Both the position numbers and the translations under genes were made by a program. A DNA stretch of 8,973 nucleotides from an uncultured beta proteobacterium (GTDB lineage Bacteria; Pseudomonadota; Gammaproteobacteria; Burkholderiales; Burkholderiaceae_C): positions 1 through 8,973 of the forward strand of contig CAIOLZ010000012.1 in the NCBI GenBank assembly GCA_903859265.1, in the 5' to 3' direction. Under the pieces are notes generated by a model. The model was not told the origin of the DNA, searched no databases, and was given only the letters and a program-made list of their open reading frames with translations. The first letter of the stretch is position 1. Every line of letters begins with the position of its first letter. Shown here piece after piece: positions 6,006 through 8,973 of the stretch.

Positions 6006-7240
6006 TTGGCGACGGCCTCTTGGGCAATACGCCAGTGGTCGCCATTTTTGGTTAACTCAAGTACTTTTTTACTGGAAACGGCCAATCCGTTGGCTTTGTA
6101 ATCCTGTCGGAACTTCACCGTGGCTTTTGCGCCGTTGATGGTGATGTTGAGGTTCTCCAGTTTCACGTTGATGCTGGATTTGCTGCTGATACGCTGGCGG
6201 CGCTCCTCTTCCCAGGCCGAGCGGGTCATGCCACCAGGCGGTGCAAAGTCTTTTCCGTACATTCCCAAGTAACTTTTGACGTCTCTGGCGGACCAGGCGG
6301 CAGCCCAGGACTTGACCACGGCCTCAACTTCTTTGGATGCGTTGTTCGAAGGAGAAGCCACCGCAACTGGTGGCGCCGGAACTGCGGCTGCAGCTGCGGG
6401 AGCCGGCGTTGCCGGGACCGCTTTCTCGGCTGGCGGGTTTGCCGCCACAGTGGCTTTGGCGGAAGCCACTGTGGCAGGGGCAGCCGCTACAGAATTCGCT
6501 GCGGGGGCCATGGCAACTTGCGCCACCTGTTTGCCGGCAAAAGGGCCGGTCCCGGCAGATTTGGGCGCTGGCAACGATGGCGGCAGGGGTTGGGCGGGCT
6601 TTGGTGCAGCTTTGTTGGGCGATAGGGATGCCATCGCAGTCGCAGCCGCAGTGTTGGCAGTTTGCGGCCCCGGCGACAGTATTGGCACTCCCGGTCGTTG
6701 TGTTTTTCCACCGCTGGGGGTGGACAATTCGCGAATCAGAGCCAGTTTTGGCTGGGCCGATGCTGCGGCAGTGGTGCTGTCGAGCTGCAGGGCTTTGCTG
6801 TAGGCCTGGCTTGCCAGCTTGGAGTACACCTCGCTCAAATTTTCGTGGGCTGTCGAATAACTCTGATTGGTTCGCAGGGCCATCTCCAGGGACGTGCGGG
6901 CGCGGTCATACTGACCCTGCCCGGCATACAAAACTGCGAGGTTGTTGTAAGGTTCCGGCAATTCCGGATAGTCCTCCGTCAGTCGGGTAAAAGTGGCGAT
7001 CGCATCCGACGTTTTGCCACTGTCACGCTGAATCACGCCTTTGAGGAAACGCATCTGGGCATCTTTGGGCTGGGTGGACAAAAACTGATCAGCTTTGGCG
7101 AGCGCTTCAGGAAGCTTGCCCGCGCGCACAAGTTGGGACACTTCGGAATAGTCATCGGCATACGCCGACGAAAACACAACGCTACCTAGTAAAAACAATC
7201 CAGCCGTGAACAACAACCCAAAGTGACGCGCGTGCTTCAT
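6002..7240 (-). CDS. Exported TPR protein with Ala/Pro-rich linker and NTF2-like (Csd6-type) C-terminal domain
   Basis: A 412-residue protein and the first gene of the - strand cluster. The start ATG (7240-7238) has AAAGG five bases upstream. Residues 1-28 are a Sec signal (hydrophobic 9-25, cleavage near AYA-DD). Residues 31-155 hold TPR helices; recognisable units include EALAKADQFL, and PEPYNNLAVLYAGQGQYDRARTSLE split over two helices at about 95-119. Residues about 160-300 are a low-complexity Ala/Pro/Lys linker, probably disordered. Residues 303-410 form an NTF2-like fold, resembling the tail of the downstream L,D-transpeptidase (shared W, DV, Y and DF positions and a W-(R/K)-I near the end). 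No catalytic residues are seen. It probably acts as a periplasmic partner or scaffold for the downstream envelope enzymes; this role is inferred from gene overlap and shared domains. Confidence 0.85.
   Translation of the reverse strand: MKHARHFGLLFTAGLFLLGSVVFSSAYADDYSEVSQLVRAGKLPEALAKADQFLSTQPKDAQMRFLKGVIQRDSGKTSDAIATFTRLTEDYPELPEPYNNLAVLYAGQGQYDRARTSLEMALRTNQSYSTAHENLSEVYSKLASQAYSKALQLDSTTAAASAQPKLALIRELSTPSGGKTQRPGVPILSPGPQTANTAAATAMASLSPNKAAPKPAQPLPPSLPAPKSAGTGPFAGKQVAQVAMAPAANSVAAAPATVASAKATVAANPPAEKAVPATPAPAAAAAVPAPPVAVASPSNNASKEVEAVVKSWAAAWSARDVKSYLGMYGKDFAPPGGMTRSAWEEERRQRISSKSSINVKLENLNITINGAKATVKFRQDYKANGLAVSSKKVLELTKNGDHWRIAQEAVAK
6444..6475 (-). repeat. Perfect 13-bp inverted repeat inside the TPR gene linker
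   Basis: Bases 6444-6456 and 6463-6475 are perfect reverse complements separated by 6 bases, giving a strong potential mRNA hairpin. Each arm contains the self-complementary core GCCACnGTGGC. In protein terms it encodes the peptide ATVA twice, separated by SAK, with synonymous Thr codons (ACA and ACT) in the two copies. No T-run follows on the coding strand, so it is not a classical terminator. Confidence 0.75.
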
Positions 7241-7283
7241 AGAACCTTTTATTAAGTCTTTTTACCTGAAATTGTTGTTTTTA

Positions 7284-7348
7284 TGGAGGCTTATACTGCC
7301 GGGAATTGTATCTGAGGGGTGCGCGCTGGCGCCTCCAGTCGTCCTCCA
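7284..7348. repeat. CCTCCA motifs: one inverted and two direct copies
   Basis: CCTCCA occurs at 7332-7337 and 7343-7348 (11 bases start to start, about one helical turn). Its complement TGGAGG occurs at 7284-7289; with the extra C/G the inverted pair is TGGAGGC (7284-7290) and GCCTCCA (7331-7337). The set brackets the promoter-like -10 elements, so it could be an operator. The motifs are short and chance is a real alternative. Confidence 0.3.
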
Positions 7349-7379
7349 CAAAATTAACAATTTACCGCCCGGAATCGCC

Positions 7380-7411
7380 GTGTAAGACGCGCAATAGCGC
7401 CCATCTTACGC
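7380..7411 (+). promoter_or_regulatory. Hairpin in the cysS leader
   Basis: Bases 7380-7387 pair with 7404-7411 (8 bp including one G-U; core GTAAGA/TCTTAC). Inside, GCGC 7389-7392 pairs with GCGC 7397-7400 around an AATA loop, with a small asymmetric internal loop. The structure ends 12 bases before the cysS ATG. No SD-like GGAG or AAGG lies between it and the start codon, so it could influence translation initiation. It has no T-run and is not a terminator. Confidence 0.45.
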
Positions 7412-7423
7412 AACAATAAATTC

Positions 7424-8815
7424 ATGAGTTTGCGCATTTACAACACGCTCGGTCGAGCGATTGAACCTTTCTCCCCGTTGATAGACGGACATGTGCGAAT
7501 GTATGTGTGCGGGATGACGATTTACGACCTCTGCCACATCGGACACGCGCGCATGATGATGGCCTTTGACGTTATCCAGCGCTGGCTCAAAGCAAGCGGG
7601 TACCGCGTCACTTACGTGCGCAACATTACCGACATTGACGACAAGATCATCCAGCGCGCGCTGGAGCGGGGCATCACGATACGGGCCCTGACCGATGCGA
7701 TGGTGGTTGCCATGCACGCGGACATTGACGCGCTTGGCATTGAGCGTCCCACGGTTGAGCCGCGTGCCACGGAATATGTTCCGCAAATGCTGCGCATCAT
7801 TTCCAAACTCGAGGCCAACGGGCTGGCCTATTCGTCCAGCTCAGGGGATGTGAATTTTGCGGTCCGTAAGTTCAAAGGCTACGGCAAGTTATCCGGTAAA
7901 TCGCTCGACGAATTACGTGCCGGGGAGCGGGTTGCGGTGACCGATGGTAAAGCCGATGCACTTGATTTTGTGCTTTGGAAAGCTGCAAAGGCGAACGAAC
8001 CCGAAGACGCCAAATGGGACAGTGCCGCCCTGGGCTATGCCTACGGCAAGGGCCGCCCCGGCTGGCACATCGAATGCACCGCCATGAGTTGCGAAACGCT
8101 GGGAGAGACCTTCGATATCCACGGCGGAGGGGCCGACTTGCAGTTTCCGCACCATGAAAACGAGATCGCCCAAAGTGAAGGTGCCAACGGAGTGCCGCTA
8201 GCCCGTTACTGGATACACAACGGGTTCGTGCGGGTGGATAACGAGAAGATGTCCAAGAGTCTGGGCAATTTCTTCACGATTCGCGAAGTGCTGGCCAAGT
8301 ACCAGCCCGAGACCGTGCGGTTTTTCCTGTTGCGCACCCATTACCGCACCGCGCTCAACTACAGCGACGCCCATCTGGACGACGCACACGCTGGGCTCAA
8401 GCGCTTGTATTTGTCACTGGATTTCCCGTTTGACCATTCTGATGCGGCGATTGACTGGGCAGATCCCTATGCAGCCCGTTTCAAAGCCGCGATGGATGAG
8501 GATTTTGGTACGCCCGATGCGGTCTCGGTGCTGTTTGACCTGGCAGCAGAAATCAACCGCAGCGGTTCTGCCGAACACGCGCAGTTGTTGCGCAGGCTGG
8601 GTGCTTGCCTTGGGTTGCTGCAGCAAAATCCCCGGGATTTCTTGCAGTCCGGAGCCGCACTGTCAGAGGCAGACATTCTGGCCAGGATCGCAGACCGCGT
8701 GGCTGCCAAAGCGGCGAAGAATTTCGCGCTGGCCGATCAGATTCGTCAGGACCTTCTGAAGCAAGGCGTTGTACTCAAAGACTCGGTCACGGGCACCACA
8801 TGGGAGTCGGCATAG
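7424..8815 (+). CDS. cysS: Cysteinyl-tRNA synthetase
   Basis: A 463-residue class I aminoacyl-tRNA synthetase, nearly the same length as the E. coli enzyme (461), which charges tRNA-Cys with cysteine in the cytoplasm. The HIGH motif is at 38-41 and KMSKS at 275-279. The expected zinc-binding residues are visible: C29 in YVCGMT, C218 in WHIEC, and H243 and E247 in FPHHENE. Together with FDIHGGGADLQ these are diagnostic for CysRS. The C-terminal half carries the helical DALR-type and anticodon-binding regions, ending near TGTTWE. The ATG at 7424 fits the family N-terminus (MSLRIYNTL), but no clear SD precedes it. The DNA glycosylase gene follows after 2 bases, so the two are probably co-transcribed. 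The gene is divergent from the TPR operon. Confidence 0.98.
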   Translation: MSLRIYNTLGRAIEPFSPLIDGHVRMYVCGMTIYDLCHIGHARMMMAFDVIQRWLKASGYRVTYVRNITDIDDKIIQRALERGITIRALTDAMVVAMHADIDALGIERPTVEPRATEYVPQMLRIISKLEANGLAYSSSSGDVNFAVRKFKGYGKLSGKSLDELRAGERVAVTDGKADALDFVLWKAAKANEPEDAKWDSAALGYAYGKGRPGWHIECTAMSCETLGETFDIHGGGADLQFPHHENEIAQSEGANGVPLARYWIHNGFVRVDNEKMSKSLGNFFTIREVLAKYQPETVRFFLLRTHYRTALNYSDAHLDDAHAGLKRLYLSLDFPFDHSDAAIDWADPYAARFKAAMDEDFGTPDAVSVLFDLAAEINRSGSAEHAQLLRRLGACLGLLQQNPRDFLQSGAALSEADILARIADRVAAKAAKNFALADQIRQDLLKQGVVLKDSVTGTTWESA

Positions 8816-8817
8816 CC

Positions 8818-8973
8818 ATGGCAGTGACCAAGCACACATTGCCGGCTCCGGTGGTCCCGGAATTCTGGCAAGAGGCTTGCAACTACCTGGTCAAAAAAGA
8901 CCGGGTAATGAAGCGCCTGATTCCGCAATTTGGCGAGGCCTGCCTGCAAACGCGCGGCGACGCTTTCATCACC
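8818..8973 (+). CDS. DNA-3-methyladenine glycosylase (HhH-GPD family), N-terminal fragment
   Basis: The frame is open to the window end and only 52 residues are visible. The segment FWQEACNYLVKKDRVMKRLI, followed by PQFG and RGDAF, resembles the N-terminus of AlkA-type DNA-3-methyladenine glycosylases of the HhH-GPD superfamily, which excise alkylated bases in base-excision repair. The helix-hairpin-helix and catalytic Asp lie beyond the window, so the call rests on N-terminal resemblance only. ATG 8818 is chosen: GGGAG at 8802-8806 lies 11 bases upstream. An in-frame ATG at 8800 would add six residues and overlap cysS by 16 bases. It follows the cysS stop by two bases and probably shares its transcript. 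Confidence 0.75.
   Translation, partial: MAVTKHTLPAPVVPEFWQEACNYLVKKDRVMKRLIPQFGEACLQTRGDAFIT

Larger units (their letters stand above)
7241..7423. promoter_or_regulatory. Divergent intergenic control region between the TPR operon and cysS
   Basis: This 183-base gap is the only sizeable non-coding stretch in the window and must hold the promoters for the - strand operon and probably for cysS. Promoter-like -10 elements are visible: TACAAT on the - strand (7310-7305), TATAAG on the - strand (7295-7290) and TATACT on the + strand (7292-7297). None has a good -35 at 16-18 bases, so the start sites are uncertain. The side next to the TPR gene is AT rich and the cysS side is more GC rich. It also holds CCTCCA repeats and a hairpin described separately. 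No tRNA or known riboswitch pattern was recognised. Confidence 0.5.

Noticed and set aside
6360..6490. Ala/Pro-rich low-complexity stretch of the TPR gene as a sign of frameshift or foreign DNA
   Set aside because: The frame stays open from a signal peptide through TPRs to a C-terminal folded domain. Such linkers are common in exported proteins, and the base composition matches the neighbours.
7651..7664. 14-base perfect palindrome CCAGCGCGCGCTGG in cysS
   Set aside because: It encodes the ordinary IQRALER segment of CysRS and is built from common GC-rich codons; no regulatory context.
1..8973. CRISPR arrays, tRNA or rRNA genes, insertion sequences, attachment sites
   Set aside because: No regularly spaced repeats, cloverleaf-like sequence, transposase or integrase frames or terminal inverted repeats were seen.

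Overview
The window looks like chromosomal core sequence from a betaproteobacterium, most likely a Comamonadaceae relative such as Rhodoferax or Polaromonas. The basis is moderately high GC, no phage, transposon or plasmid genes, and the family make-up and order: DUF349 protein, HD-GYP protein, lpxH, two cyclophilins, L,D-transpeptidase, TPR protein, then divergent cysS and a DNA-3-methyladenine glycosylase. The taxonomic placement is inference from remembered protein styles, not from a search.

Layout. (1) Bases 1-2832, + strand: the C-terminal part of a DUF349 protein, then a GAF/HD-GYP protein that probably degrades cyclic-di-GMP. The two are 23 bases apart and the second has an unusually complete Shine-Dalgarno sequence. 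(2) Bases 2839-7240, - strand: a compact five-gene envelope cluster in transcription order TPR/NTF2-like protein, L,D-transpeptidase with an NTF2-like tail, periplasmic cyclophilin, cytoplasmic cyclophilin, and LpxH of lipid A synthesis. Junctions are 4-base overlap, 1-base overlap, 2-base gap and 13-base gap, so this is almost certainly one operon with translational coupling. Its last gene meets the HD-GYP gene tail to tail with only 6 bases between stop codons. (3) Bases 7241-7423: a divergent control region with AT-rich promoter-like elements, repeated CCTCCA motifs and a hairpin just before cysS. (4) Bases 7424-8973, + strand: cysS and the start of a DNA-3-methyladenine glycosylase gene cut by the window end.

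Functionally, the - strand cluster links peptidoglycan cross-link or stem-peptide editing (YkuD enzyme), periplasmic protein folding (cyclophilin) and lipid A assembly (LpxH). The most notable pattern is that the two leading genes share a bipartite plan: TPR-like N-terminus and NTF2-like C-terminus, with a catalytic YkuD domain between them in one and an Ala/Pro-rich linker in the other. I see no clearly new mobile, defence or biosynthetic system. The rest of interest is small-scale: hairpins inside coding regions, a large insertion in the HD-GYP domain, and an SD-poor structured leader for cysS.
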